This document shows positions 1 through 8,676 of a stretch of 64,000 nucleotides of DNA, piece by piece. The notes beneath the pieces were generated by a model, which saw nothing but the letters and a program-made list of their open reading frames with translations, was not told the DNA's origin and made no database searches. Position numbers and translations under genes: made by a program. The stretch comes from Janthinobacterium lividum. GTDB lineage: Bacteria > Pseudomonadota > Gammaproteobacteria > Burkholderiales > Burkholderiaceae_D. The stretch's first letter is position 1; every line of letters starts with the position of its first letter. The stretch lies in the NCBI RefSeq assembly GCF_011601275.1, contig NZ_JAAOLY010000006.1:124001-188000 (forward strand). The letters are read 5' to 3'.

Positions 1-1693
1 CACGGATGGCCGACGCCGTCAGCATGTCGACGGCCTTGTCGTATTCGGGCCGCGCCGTGCCTTCCATGATGCCCTTGATGTCGCGGAACTGCCGGCGCAC
101 CTCGACCACCACGGCGCCGGCCGCGCGGCCCACGGCTTCCATCGCCATGGCGCCGAACAGGTAGGGAATGAGGCCGCCGATGAACAGGCCCACGATGACC
201 ATGGGGTTCGACAGATCGAAGGTGATGTGCTGGCCCACGGATTCGAGCGCATGCGTGTAGTCGGCAAACAGCACCAGTGCGGCCAAGCCGGCAGAGCCGA
301 TGGCATAGCCCTTGGTGACGGCCTTGGTCGTGTTGCCAACGGCGTCCAGCGGATCGGTAATGGCGCGCACGGAATCGGGCAAGCCCGACATTTCCGCAAT
401 GCCGCCCGCGTTGTCCGTGATGGGACCATACGCGTCGAGCGCGACGATGATGCCCGCCATCGACAGCATCGACGTGGCCGCAATGGCGATGCCGTACAGG
501 CCCGCCAACTGGTACGAGACGAGGATGGCGATGCAGACGGCCAGCACCGGATACGCGGTGGACTTCATCGACACGCCCAGGCCGGCGATGATGTTGGTGC
601 CGTGGCCCGTCGTCGACGCTTCGGCGATGTGGCGCACGGGCTTGAAGTCCGTGCCCGTGTAGTACTCGGTGATGTACACCATCAGCCCCGTGAGGACGAT
701 GCCGACGACGGTCGCGCCCAGCATCTTGTAGCGCATCGCGTCATCGGGCCACAGCAGCCACGTGACGACGGCAAAGCCGACCAGCGACAGGCCGGCTGCC
801 CACCACAGGCCCGTGTACAGGGCTGACATGATCTTCTTGCCGGGCGCCGTCTTGACCATCGAGCAGCCGACAATGGAAGCGAGGATGGACACGGCGCCCA
901 GCAGCAGCGGATAGATGATGGCCGTGCTACTCGCCTCGGCCATCAGCAAGGCCCCCAGCAGCATGGTGGCGATCAGCGTCACGACATAGGTCTCGAACAG
1001 GTCGGCCGCCATGCCGGCGCAGTCGCCCACGTTGTCGCCCACGTTGTCGGCGATGACGGCCGGGTTGCGCGGATCGTCCTCGGGTATGCCCGCCTCGACC
1101 TTGCCCACCAGATCCGCGCCCACGTCGGCGCCCTTGGTGAAGATGCCGCCGCCGAGCCGCGCGAAGATGGAAATGAGCGAAGCGCCGAAGGCCAGGCCGA
1201 TCAGCGGCTTGATCAAATCATGCTGGGTCAGGCCGGGCGCGCCCGTCGTCACCAGCAGCCAGTAGAACAGGGTCACGCCCAGCAGGCCCAGTCCGACGAC
1301 CAGCATGCCGGTAATCGCCCCGCCCTTGAAAGCCACGTTCAGCGCCTGGTTGATGCCCAGGGTGGCCGCCTGCGCCGTGCGCACATTGGCCCGCACGGAG
1401 ACATTCATGCCGATGAAGCCGCAGGCGCCCGACAGCACGGCGCCGATCAAAAAGCCCAGCGCCGTGTGCAGGCCAAGCAGCAGATAGATGGCGATCAGGA
1501 GCACCACGCCGACGATGGCGATGGTGCGGTACTGGCGCGCCAGGTAGGCGGCCGCGCCCTGCTGGATGGCCAGCGCGATTTCCTGCATGCGCGCATTGCC
1601 GGGATCCTGCCTCAGGATCCAGCTGCGCGACACCAGACCGTAAATGACTGCGACCACGCCGCAGGCTACCGCAAACCACAAACTGGCTGCCAT
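1..1693 (-). CDS. hppA: Membrane-bound proton-translocating pyrophosphatase (3' end outside window)
   Basis: Integral membrane enzyme that couples hydrolysis of pyrophosphate to proton export. About 564 codons are present from the ATG at 1693; the C-terminus lies beyond position 1. The pyrophosphate-binding region around residues 180-235 is intact, with [31 protein letters not shown] and [16 protein letters not shown]. Many hydrophobic helices flank it. The motif GNTTKA has Lys at about residue 457, where K+-dependent enzymes carry Ala; in this family Lys there marks the K+-independent proton-pumping class. It lies downstream of adk on the same strand but is separated by a terminator-like hairpin, so it probably has its own promoter in 1694-1833. 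Identification is secure; ion specificity rests on the motif. Confidence 0.96.
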   Translation of the reverse strand, partial: MAASLWFAVACGVVAVIYGLVSRSWILRQDPGNARMQEIALAIQQGAAAYLARQYRTIAIVGVVLLIAIYLLLGLHTALGFLIGAVLSGACGFIGMNVSVRANVRTAQAATLGINQALNVAFKGGAITGMLVVGLGLLGVTLFYWLLVTTGAPGLTQHDLIKPLIGLAFGASLISIFARLGGGIFTKGADVGADLVGKVEAGIPEDDPRNPAVIADNVGDNVGDCAGMAADLFETYVVTLIATMLLGALLMAEASSTAIIYPLLLGAVSILASIVGCSMVKTAPGKKIMSALYTGLWWAAGLSLVGFAVVTWLLWPDDAMRYKMLGATVVGIVLTGLMVYITEYYTGTDFKPVRHIAEASTTGHGTNIIAGLGVSMKSTAYPVLAVCIAILVSYQLAGLYGIAIAATSMLSMAGIIVALDAYGPITDNAGGIAEMSGLPDSVRAITDPLDAVGNTTKAVTKGYAIGSAGLAALVLFADYTHALESVGQHITFDLSNPMVIVGLFIGGLIPYLFGAMAMEAVGRAAGAVVVEVRRQFRDIKGIMEGTARPEYDKAVDMLTASAIR

Positions 1694-1833
1694 ATCGTCC
1701 CCTTCTGTTTTTATCCGACGTCATTGCCAACAGCTGCAGACCGCACCGGGTAGGCACGCGCAGCCAGGAAAACACGACCTGCAAAAAAACTGAACCACGA
1801 AAACGATACGGCGCCCGCATGAAGCGCGGGCAC

Positions 1834-1862
1834 AAAAAAAGCGGACACTCAGGTCCGCTTTT
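1834..1862 (-). terminator. Rho-independent terminator after adk
   Basis: A 10-bp perfect stem (AAAAGCGGAC / GTCCGCTTTT, 1837-1846 with 1853-1862) has a 6-nt loop. On the minus strand it is followed by a run of U from the A-tract at 1834-1840. It sits 11 nt past the adk stop codon. Confidence 0.85.
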
Positions 1863-1872
1863 CAAACACTGC

Positions 1873-2592
<720 letters not shown>

Positions 2593-2773
2593 CTATGGCT
2601 ATCTTTCCCTACGAAACTTACCACAAAAAATCCCCGGAACGCCAGTTTGCTGTCGATTTGCTATGCCCTGATTGATCAAAGCCAGCAATTATCGAAGCGG
2701 ACGTTTCAAAATGTGGTTTTTACTGTAGGCGCGCAAAACTTTATTTGCACGCCTGCCGTTTTGCGGGTAGCGC

Positions 2774-3529
2774 TTACAGGGCGCCGTAGTGGGCTTGCAC
2801 CCTGGCAAGATCTTCCGGCGTGTCGACACCGGCGGCCGGTGCCGAGTCCGTGACATGCACAGCGATGGCGTAGCCATGCCACAGCACGCGCAACTGCTCC
2901 AGCGCCTCGATCGCTTCCAGCGGCGACGCGGAAAGGCCGGGATAGGTTTGCAGGAACGCATTGCTGTAGGCATACAGGCCGATATGCCGCAGCGGCACGT
3001 AGCCGGCTGGCAAGCTGTCTTTCGACTGCGCAAAGCCGTCGCGGTGCCACGGAATCGTCGCGCGCGAGAAATACAAGGCGCGGCCATTTTTATCCAGCAC
3101 GACCTTGACCACGTTCGGGTTGAACGCATCGGCCACGTCGTGCAGCGGATGGGCGCACGTGGCCATGAGGACGGCGGCGCTGATCTGCGCCGCGCAGGCG
3201 GCCAGCAGCGCCGGATCGATCAGGGGTTCGTCGCCCTGCAGGTTGACGACGACGGCGTCCGGCGGCAGCTCGAGCGTGCGCGCCACTTCGGCGATGCGGT
3301 CCGTGCCCGACGGATGGTCGCTGCGCGTCATGCACACTTCCACGCCATGCGCGGCGCAGGCGGCGCGAATGGATTCATGGTCGGTGGCGACGATCACGCG
3401 CGCGGCGCCCGACAGGGCTGCCTGCTCGGCCACGCGCACCACCATGGGTTTGCCGCCCAGGTCGGCCAGCGGCTTGCCCGGCAGGCGCGTCGAGGCCAGG
3501 CGGGCCGGGATGATGACGATGAACGCCAT
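2774..3529 (-). CDS. kdsB: 3-deoxy-manno-octulosonate cytidylyltransferase (CMP-Kdo synthetase)
   Basis: Activates Kdo with CTP to CMP-Kdo for transfer to lipid A, in the cytoplasm. The 251 residues match the family length. The N-terminal nucleotide-binding signature [17 protein letters not shown] is at residues 6-22; NLQGDEP near residue 100 and the C-terminal GVDTPEDL are also present. The start is the ATG at 3529, two bases after the Trm112-like gene's stop codon. A longer open frame upstream overlaps that gene and was not used. It forms an LPS operon with lpxK and the Trm112-like gene. Confidence 0.97.
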   Translation of the reverse strand: MAFIVIIPARLASTRLPGKPLADLGGKPMVVRVAEQAALSGAARVIVATDHESIRAACAAHGVEVCMTRSDHPSGTDRIAEVARTLELPPDAVVVNLQGDEPLIDPALLAACAAQISAAVLMATCAHPLHDVADAFNPNVVKVVLDKNGRALYFSRATIPWHRDGFAQSKDSLPAGYVPLRHIGLYAYSNAFLQTYPGLSASPLEAIEALEQLRVLWHGYAIAVHVTDSAPAAGVDTPEDLARVQAHYGAL

Positions 3530-3531
3530 CG

Positions 3532-3708
3532 TTATTCCACTGCGTCTTGCAGGGTGCGCGCTTCGTCCGCCCACATGATGGGGATGCCATCGCGGATAGG
3601 ATAGGCGAGGCGGTCGGCGCGGCAAATCAGTTCCTGCGCCTTCTTATCGTGTTCAAGCGGACCCTTGCAAACAGGGCAGACCAGGATATCAAGCAGTCGA
3701 GCGTCCAC
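3532..3708 (-). CDS. Trm112 family (YcaR-like) protein
   Basis: A 58-residue protein of the Trm112/YcaR family, which often sits between lpxK and kdsB in proteobacteria. The fold is a small zinc-ribbon-like domain; here CPVCKGPL (residues 9-16) and a single later Cys remain. The GTG at 3708 is chosen because the family N-terminus ([11 protein letters not shown]) begins right after it. It overlaps the 3' end of lpxK by 20 nt, indicating translational coupling. In eukaryotes Trm112 activates methyltransferases; the role in this operon is unknown. Confidence 0.9.
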   Translation of the reverse strand: MDARLLDILVCPVCKGPLEHDKKAQELICRADRLAYPIRDGIPIMWADEARTLQDAVE

Positions 3709-4744
3709 GACATTTCTCCACAATTTGTTGGGCCAGCGCGCTATCGATGCGCGCACTGACGGGGACGACCCACAGTCTCGGGTCGTCTTTGAGATATTCA
3801 ATTTGCGCACATTTTACTGCATCCTTCTCGGTGATCAAGATCACATCCGTGTCGAGCGCCGCAAATGGCTGGTCGAGAAAGTCGTGATGGTCGGGCAAGG
3901 GCAGTTCCACAAAGTCCAATCCGGCGCCGCGCAGCATGGCAAAGAAACGCCGTGGGTTGCCGATGCCGGCCGCCGCCACGATGCGCTGGCCGCTGGCCGC
4001 CAGGGTTGCAAGCGCCACGCTTTCGCCGCGGTTCACCATGCGTTCGGCCACGCCGCCGGCCAGCAGCATCTGCACCACCAGCCCGCCCTGCGGCGCGACC
4101 CTGGCCACCAGTGCCGGCGCCAGCTCGGGCACATTGATCACCGTCACGTCGCGCCGGCGGCGCGGCGATTCGCGCAAAGGCCCGGCGGGCAGCAGCCAGC
4201 CATTGCCCGCGCCGCGGCCGTCGAACAGCACGATTTCCACGTCGCGCTGCAAGGCGTAATGCTGCAAGCCGTCGTCCGTGACCAGTACGTCGACGTCCGG
4301 GTGCGCGGCCAGCAGCGCCCTGCCCGCTTGCGCGCGGTCGCGTCCCACCATCACGGGGCAGCCGCCGCGCTGGAAGATCAGCAGCGGCTCGTCGCCCACC
4401 TGCTGCGGCGTGGAAGCGGCGGTGACGGCGCGCGGCAGCCGGTCGGCGCTGCCATGGCCGCGCGAAATGACACCAGGGCGCATGCCCGCGTCGCGCAAGG
4501 CTTGCACCAGCCAGATCGTCAGCGGCGTCTTGCCCGTGCCGCCGATAAAAATATTGCCGACAACGACGACGGGCACGGGCAGGCGCGCGGATTTGATGAT
4601 GTTTGCCCGGTACAGGCCGCGCCGCGCGGCGCTCAAGGCGCCAAACAGCAGCGACACGGGCCACAGCGCGCACGCCAGCGGGCCGCGCGTCAGCCAGGCA
4701 CGGGTCAATGTGGTTTCAAGCTTGACGGGGGAGGATGTAGGCAT
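3689..4744 (-). CDS. lpxK: Tetraacyldisaccharide 4'-kinase
   Basis: Phosphorylates the 4' position of the lipid A disaccharide at the inner face of the cytoplasmic membrane. It is 351 residues from the ATG at 4744. A hydrophobic N-terminal segment is followed by the Walker [13 protein letters not shown] (about residues 64-75). SRGHG, the Walker B region VTDDGLQH and a C-terminal TEKDAVKC follow. An in-frame ATG at 4810 would add 22 codons, but those lie inside a REP-like repeat (4769-4860), so 4744 is preferred. It is part of exbB-exbD-lpxK-Trm112-kdsB. Confidence 0.95.
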   Translation of the reverse strand: MPTSSPVKLETTLTRAWLTRGPLACALWPVSLLFGALSAARRGLYRANIIKSARLPVPVVVVGNIFIGGTGKTPLTIWLVQALRDAGMRPGVISRGHGSADRLPRAVTAASTPQQVGDEPLLIFQRGGCPVMVGRDRAQAGRALLAAHPDVDVLVTDDGLQHYALQRDVEIVLFDGRGAGNGWLLPAGPLRESPRRRRDVTVINVPELAPALVARVAPQGGLVVQMLLAGGVAERMVNRGESVALATLAASGQRIVAAAGIGNPRRFFAMLRGAGLDFVELPLPDHHDFLDQPFAALDTDVILITEKDAVKCAQIEYLKDDPRLWVVPVSARIDSALAQQIVEKCRGRSTA

Positions 4745-4768
4745 GGAGGATGACGTAAAAATGGGGGA

Positions 4769-4860
4769 GGTCGGATTAGCTGCGCCGCCAGGCGCTGCGT
4801 AATCCGACATGCTCGGCTGCGGCTTTGTCGGCTTACGCCGTGCCGGCTAAGCCGACCTAC
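4769..4860. repeat. REP/BIME-like palindromic element between exbD and lpxK
   Basis: Two imperfect palindromes face each other. One is GGTCGGATTAGC...GCGTAATCCGAC (4769-4808); the other is GTCGGCTTACGCC...GGCTAAGCCGACCTAC (4827-4860). The outer ends carry GGAG and, on the minus strand, GTAG, the tetranucleotides typical of RAYT-associated REP sequences. A second, clearly related copy lies at 17033-17163. The minus-strand GTAG supplies the exbD stop codon. Confidence 0.8.
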
Positions 4861-5297
4861 TTGCCACCCGCTTGCGCCGCGAACGTCAGCTTTTCATAGC
4901 CGGCCAGCCGCGCCGCTTCCATGACGTGGATGACCATCTGGTGCATGGCGAACTGGTCGGCGTTGACCACGACCACGGGCGTCTGCGCCGGGGCCTTGCC
5001 GCCGTTGGCTGCCTTGGCCGCGTTCTGCAGGGCGTCGGCCAGGCCGGCCACGTCGCGGAACGAGACGGGCTCGCGGTTGACCGTGTAGTTGCCCTTGGCG
5101 TCGATGGTGACGTCGATCTGCTGCGGCTTCTCTTTCGCCTGCTCGGCGTCGGCCGTCGGCAAGGTGATCTGCAGCTCCGTAAACTTGCTGTAGGTGGTGC
5201 TGACCATGAGGAAGATCAGGATCACCAGCAGCACGTCGATAAACGGGATCAGGTTGATTTCGGGGTCTTCACGCCCCTTGCCTTTGCGGAAGTTCAT
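4857..5297 (-). CDS. exbD: ExbD/TolR family biopolymer transport protein
   Basis: Periplasmically anchored component of a TonB- or Tol-type proton-driven energiser. It has 146 residues with one N-terminal membrane helix (about 15-35). The helix contains the conserved Asp in LIPFIDVLLVILIFLM, which carries the proton-coupling role in this family. A periplasmic domain follows. It overlaps exbB by 4 nt (ATGA-type coupling). The stop codon TAG is formed by the end of the REP-like repeat. ExbD and TolR are hard to separate by sequence; no tolA/tolB/pal is nearby, which favours ExbD. Confidence 0.9.
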   Translation of the reverse strand: MNFRKGKGREDPEINLIPFIDVLLVILIFLMVSTTYSKFTELQITLPTADAEQAKEKPQQIDVTIDAKGNYTVNREPVSFRDVAGLADALQNAAKAANGGKAPAQTPVVVVNADQFAMHQMVIHVMEAARLAGYEKLTFAAQAGGK

Positions 5298-5899
5298 TTG
5301 CGGCCACTGTGGACGATGTCGACGAACTTGACGGCTTGCTGCTCCATGTCAATGACGAAGCTGTCGACGAGGGCGCGGAAGTGGCGGTAGAAGACGAGGG
5401 TCGGCATGGCGATGGCCAGGCCAAAGCCCGTGTTATACAGGGCCACCGAAATACCGTGCGCCAATTGTGCGGGATTCGAGCCGCTGGCGTTTTGCGAACC
5501 GAAGATTTCGATCATGCCCACCACCGTGCCGAACAGGCCCATCAGCGGCGCCAGGGTGGCGATCGTGCCCAAGGTCGTCAGGAAACGTTCCAGCGTGTGG
5601 GCCACGCCGCTGCCCGCCTCTTCGATCGACTCCTTCATCACCTCGCGCGGCGCGTCGACGTTGCGCAAGGCGGCGGCCAGCACCACGCCCAGCGGCGAAT
5701 TGCCTTCCAGCTTGGCCACCGTGTCCGGTGTGATCTTGCCGCTGCGATACACCTGCACCACTTCATCGAACAGCTTGCGGGGCAGGATCTTGGCGCGGCG
5801 CAAATACAGCAGGCGCTCGATGATCAGGGCCAGGGCGACGATGGAAGCGATCAACAACAGCCAGATGGGCCAGCCAGCGGCTTGAAATATAGCGAGCAA
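5294..5899 (-). CDS. exbB: MotA/TolQ/ExbB proton channel family protein
   Basis: Inner-membrane partner of ExbD that forms the proton channel energising TonB-dependent transport. Three membrane segments are visible: about residues 5-28, 115-140 and 150-172. The conserved LAPLMGLFGTVVGMI lies in the second and HGISVALYNTGFGLAIAMP near the third. There is no ATG near the family N-terminus. The TTG at 5899 is chosen because CAGGAG lies 6 nt upstream and gives a 201-residue protein starting (M)LAIFQAAGWP. An earlier in-frame ATG at 6268 would add 123 codons running through the repeat array and is rejected. Confidence 0.9.
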   Translation of the reverse strand: MLAIFQAAGWPIWLLLIASIVALALIIERLLYLRRAKILPRKLFDEVVQVYRSGKITPDTVAKLEGNSPLGVVLAAALRNVDAPREVMKESIEEAGSGVAHTLERFLTTLGTIATLAPLMGLFGTVVGMIEIFGSQNASGSNPAQLAHGISVALYNTGFGLAIAMPTLVFYRHFRALVDSFVIDMEQQAVKFVDIVHSGRK

Positions 5900-6080
5900 A
5901 AGAAACTCCTGGTAAAGGGAAGGCGATGGAACGCCCGAACAGCCTGTATTGTACCGAGCGCCAAAGACCGATTGTACGTGCGCGCAGGAATGGCGCAATG
6001 TAGCGCGTTGCCGCGCCGGCGGCAAGTGGCGCCTGCATGGTACTTGTCCCCAGCATGTGGCAAGCGCCCCTCCCGGCGCA
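5900..6080. other. Non-coding stretch upstream of exbB
   Basis: It contains the exbB ribosome-binding site (CAGGAG, minus strand) and presumably the exbB promoter. I see no gene, no conserved repeat and no convincing consensus promoter here. The repeat array begins at 6081. Confidence 0.5.
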
Positions 6081-6184
6081 CAGTTTTGCACACTTTGTGT
6101 GGATAAGATTGTGAGCAAGCATGAAGTCCAGCATGCAAGCCATTGATTTGCATAGAAATTATCACGCTGCGCAAAATACAGGCA
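6081..6184 (+). repeat. Array unit 1
   Basis: Starts CAGTTTTGCACAC. The perfect box TGTGGATAA is at 6098-6106. The flank CACAC-TTT-GTGTG forms a 5-bp inverted repeat. Block B has ATTGATTTG and CTGCGCAAAA and ends in GGCA. Confidence 0.9.
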
Positions 6185-6230
6185 TAGCAGCTTATCGACA
6201 GTAGTCAATGTCAATAAATTAATATCTAAA

Positions 6231-6333
6231 GAGTTTTGCACATTTACTGTGGACAAGATTGTGCGCAAAGCCGAGGAATGTAATCAAGTCATTGATTTGA
6301 AAGGACATTAAATCAATGCGCAAAAAAGTGGCA
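6231..6333 (+). repeat. Array unit 2
   Basis: Starts GAGTTTTGCACA. The box TGTGGACAA at 6248-6256 has one mismatch to the perfect nonamer. Block B has ATTGATTTG and ATGCGCAAAAAA and ends in GGCA. It is 103 bp, one base shorter than the others. Confidence 0.9.
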
Positions 6334-6366
6334 AGCGACGCGAAATCGGCGGCAGATAAGCCATCA

Positions 6367-6470
6367 AAGTTCTGCACACAATCTGTGGACAAGATTGTGC
6401 GCAAGCTCAAAGATAGACGCTAAGTACATTGATTTATATCGTTTTTATTGCCATGCGTAAAAATGTGGCA
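6367..6470 (+). repeat. Array unit 3
   Basis: Starts AAGTTCTGCACACA. The box TGTGGACAA is at 6384-6392. Block B has ATTGATTTATAT and ATGCGTAAAAATG and ends in GGCA. Confidence 0.9.
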
Positions 6471-6536
6471 GAGGTCGGAAAGCGGGGTTTTTCACGTCCG
6501 ATTTCACTTTCAAACGGCAGTTTTCCACCGTCAGCG

Positions 6537-6640
6537 CAGTTCCACACATAAAGTGTGGATAAGATTGTGAGCAAGCCGATTGACTCCATGCAAGAGCATT
6601 GATTCTAAAGGGATTTTTTTCTCTGCTGAAAAATAAGGCA
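6537..6640 (+). repeat. Array unit 4
   Basis: Starts CAGTTCCACACA. The perfect box is at 6554-6562. The flank TCCACAC-ATAAA-GTGTGGA is a 7-bp perfect inverted repeat; both arms differ from the other units but remain complementary. Block B is the most divergent (CTGCTGAAAAAT). Confidence 0.9.
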
Positions 6641-6696
6641 GCAATTCGGCATGTTCACGCGGTGGAAAACCCGGACAGGCCACGAAACGGTTTATG

Positions 6697-6800
6697 CAGT
6701 TTTGCACACATTCTGTGGATAAGATTGTGAGCAAGGCGCGCGGTGCGATGCTATACCCTTGATTTATATGGCTATTTTTATGCTGCGCAAAATTCAGGCA
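6697..6800 (+). repeat. Array unit 5
   Basis: Starts CAGTTTTGCACACA. The perfect box is at 6714-6722. Block B has CTTGATTTATATGG and CTGCGCAAAATTC and ends in GGCA. An extra near-box, AGTGGATAA, lies in the following spacer at 6821-6829. Confidence 0.9.
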
Positions 6801-6845
6801 AGCCATGCCATGGGCCTTCCAGTGGATAAATCCGGCGCCGCGCCA

Positions 6846-6949
6846 GAGTTCTGCACATTTTTTGTGGATAAGATTGTGCGCAAGGCCATGCATGGCATAC
6901 TAAGCACTTGATTCATAGGCACTTTATTTCCGTGCGCAAAAATGTAGCA
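6846..6949 (+). repeat. Array unit 6
   Basis: Starts GAGTTCTGCACA. The perfect box is at 6863-6871. The variable segment holds the palindrome GCCATGCATGGC. Block B has CTTGATTCATA and GTGCGCAAAAATG and ends AGCA. Confidence 0.9.
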
Positions 6950-7003
6950 AGTCATTTTTATCGCTCAATCCGGACCAGCCCGGTCATGTTTGTTCAAGGC
7001 AAA

Positions 7004-7107
7004 AAGTTCCGCACACTTTCTGTGGATAACTTTGTGCGTAAGTGGCAGGGGCTACACTGATGTGCTTGATATTAAAGGTTTTTTTCCCTGTGCACGTAAA
7101 TCAGGCA
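7004..7107 (+). repeat. Array unit 7 (nearest xseA)
   Basis: Starts AAGTTCCGCACAC. The perfect box at 7021-7029 is extended to TGTGGATAACTTTGTGCG, diverging from the GATTGTG of the other units. Block B is weak (TGTGCACGTAAA) but the closing GGCA sits at the same distance. Confidence 0.85.
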
Positions 7108-7227
7108 TACGGGAATTCGTCATGAAATCAATTACTTAGAAATAGAACTTGTTGTTTTGCGCGATATATGACATAAGCATGACCTCGCCGATAATATGTG
7201 GACAGTTCCCTTCCCGCTCCCAGCTTT

Positions 7228-8589
7228 ATGATGACCGACAACCCGACTGACAGCGGCTTTGCCGCCCCACCCGTGCTGACCGTCAGCGCCCTGAACCAGG
7301 CCGTCGCGCGCCTGCTCGAGCGCTCGTTCCCCCTGACCTGGATCGCCGGCGAGATTTCCAACTTCACGCGCGCCGCTTCCGGCCACTGGTACTTCACCTT
7401 GAAGGACGATGGCGCCCAGGTGCGCGCCGTGATGTTCCGCGGCCGCGCCCAGTACGCGGGTTTCACGCCGCGCGAAGGCGACAAGGTCGAAGTGCGCGCC
7501 CTCGTCACGCTGTACGGTGCACGCGGCGATTACCAGATCAACGTGGAAGCCATCCGCCGCGCCGGCGTGGGCGCCCTGTACGAAGCGTTCCAGCGCCTGA
7601 AGGAAAAGCTGGCCGCGCAAGGCCTGTTCGACCAGGAGCGCAAGCGCGCCATTCCCATGTTCGCGCGCAGCATCGGCATCGTCACCAGCCCGCAGGCGGC
7701 CGCCCTGCGCGACGTGCTGATCGCACTCAAGCGCCGCGCGCCGCACGTCAACATCATCCTGTATCCCACGCCCGTGCAGGGCCAGCAGGCGCCGGAAAAA
7801 ATCGCGCACGCCATCCGCACGGCATCAGCAAGGGCCGAGTGCGACGTGCTGCTCGTGTGCCGTGGCGGCGGCAGCATCGAGGATCTGTGGTCGTTCAACG
7901 ATGAAGCCGTGGCGCATGCGATCGCCGACTGCACCATGCCAGTGATCAGCGGCGTGGGACACGAGACGGATTTCACCATCGCCGACTTCGCGGCCGACCT
8001 GCGCGCGGCCACGCCGACGGCGGCGGCCGAACTGGCGGCCACGCCGCGCGCCGACTGGATGGCTTCCCTGCGCGCCGATGCGACGGATTTGCGCCGTGCC
8101 ATGCGCCGCAGCCTCGACGACGCGGCGCAAACCCTGGACCGCCACAGCCGCCGCCTGCTCAACCCGAAGGCGCAGCTGCAGCAGCAGCGCTTGCAGTTGC
8201 TGGCCCTGTCGACAGCCATGACGCATGCGGCGCGCGCGCCCGTGAACCAGTCGCAGTACGCACTCGAGCGCCTGCGCTCGCGCTGGGCCAACCTGCGGCC
8301 CGACGTCACGGCATCGCGCGCGCGGCTGCTGGACATGCAGCGGCGTGGCGGCGCGGCCATGGCGCAGCAACTCAGCCAGCGGCGCCACCGCCTCGACGGT
8401 CTGGCGGCGCAGCTGGAACTGCTCAATCCGCAGCGCACCCTGGAACGCGGCTACGCCATCCTGCGCGATGAAAAAGGGAATATCGTGCGCTCGCCGTCGC
8501 AGCTGCAGGCGCGCCAGAACGTCAACGTACGCCTGGCCGAAGGCAGCGCGCAGATCGGCATCGCCAGCGTGCAGGCGACGTTGGAATAA
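7228..8589 (+). CDS. xseA: Exodeoxyribonuclease VII large subunit
   Basis: Large subunit of the nuclease that degrades single-stranded DNA to acid-soluble oligonucleotides and acts in mismatch repair and recombination clean-up. It has 453 residues. The N-terminal OB-fold (about 15-110) includes [20 protein letters not shown]. The catalytic domain follows, with [29 protein letters not shown] and [22 protein letters not shown]-terminal coiled-coil region ends in [10 protein letters not shown]. The ATG at 7228 is preferred over a GTG ten codons upstream; no strong ribosome-binding site decides it. The small subunit xseB is not in this window. Confidence 0.96.
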   Translation: MMTDNPTDSGFAAPPVLTVSALNQAVARLLERSFPLTWIAGEISNFTRAASGHWYFTLKDDGAQVRAVMFRGRAQYAGFTPREGDKVEVRALVTLYGARGDYQINVEAIRRAGVGALYEAFQRLKEKLAAQGLFDQERKRAIPMFARSIGIVTSPQAAALRDVLIALKRRAPHVNIILYPTPVQGQQAPEKIAHAIRTASARAECDVLLVCRGGGSIEDLWSFNDEAVAHAIADCTMPVISGVGHETDFTIADFAADLRAATPTAAAELAATPRADWMASLRADATDLRRAMRRSLDDAAQTLDRHSRRLLNPKAQLQQQRLQLLALSTAMTHAARAPVNQSQYALERLRSRWANLRPDVTASRARLLDMQRRGGAAMAQQLSQRRHRLDGLAAQLELLNPQRTLERGYAILRDEKGNIVRSPSQLQARQNVNVRLAEGSAQIGIASVQATLE

Positions 8590-8614
8590 AAAAGGCCGGG
8601 GAAGAACCCCGGCC
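8588..8614 (-). terminator. Terminator after the TonB receptor gene (convergent with xseA)
   Basis: The stem GGCCGGGG/CCCCGGCC (8594-8601 with 8607-8614) has a 5-nt loop. The A-run at 8588-8593 gives the U-tract on the minus strand, so it best terminates the receptor transcript. The same stem lies just past the xseA stop, but no T-run follows on the plus strand. Confidence 0.8.
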
Positions 8615-8676
8615 CAACACCTTCCCTACTGAGTGGACTGCTACTACTACTGCCGCTGCTCTTTCACCCTACCTGA

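Larger units (their letters stand above)
6081..7107. repeat. Seven-copy array of a 104-bp unit carrying DnaA-box-like nonamers
   Basis: Seven units of 103-104 bp, all in the same orientation, are separated by unrelated spacers of about 33-66 bp. Every unit has block A, roughly GTTyTGCACA then about 5 nt then TGTGGATAAGATTGTG and mGCAAG. A variable stretch of about 20 nt follows, then block B, TTGATTT plus a T-rich run plus TGCGCAAAA and a closing GGCA. Five units contain TGTGGATAA, the exact complement of the DnaA box TTATCCACA; two have TGTGGACAA. Nonamer starts are 6098, 6248, 6384, 6554, 6714, 6863 and 7021. No protein-coding gene is convincing in the interval. The function is unknown; a DnaA-titrating or replication-control locus is the leading inference. 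Confidence 0.9.

Noticed and set aside
5900-6268. N-terminal extension of exbB to the ATG at 6268
   Set aside because: It would encode 123 residues with no similarity to the family and run through the repeat array; the TTG at 5899 has a strong ribosome-binding site.
6219-6893. Short minus-strand reading frames with repeated peptides (such as ILSTxCVQN and AHNLIHxxCxEL)
   Set aside because: They are by-products of the DNA repeats; they lack good ribosome-binding sites and any protein-like composition.
6081-7107. CRISPR array
   Set aside because: Units are about 104 bp and only partly conserved inside, spacers vary from 33 to 66 bp, and no cas genes are near.
6081-7107. Chromosomal replication origin (oriC)
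   Set aside because: DnaA-box-like sites are abundant, but no dnaA, dnaN, rpmH, gidA or parAB is adjacent and no clear 13-mer unwinding region was identified; kept only as a control-locus hypothesis.
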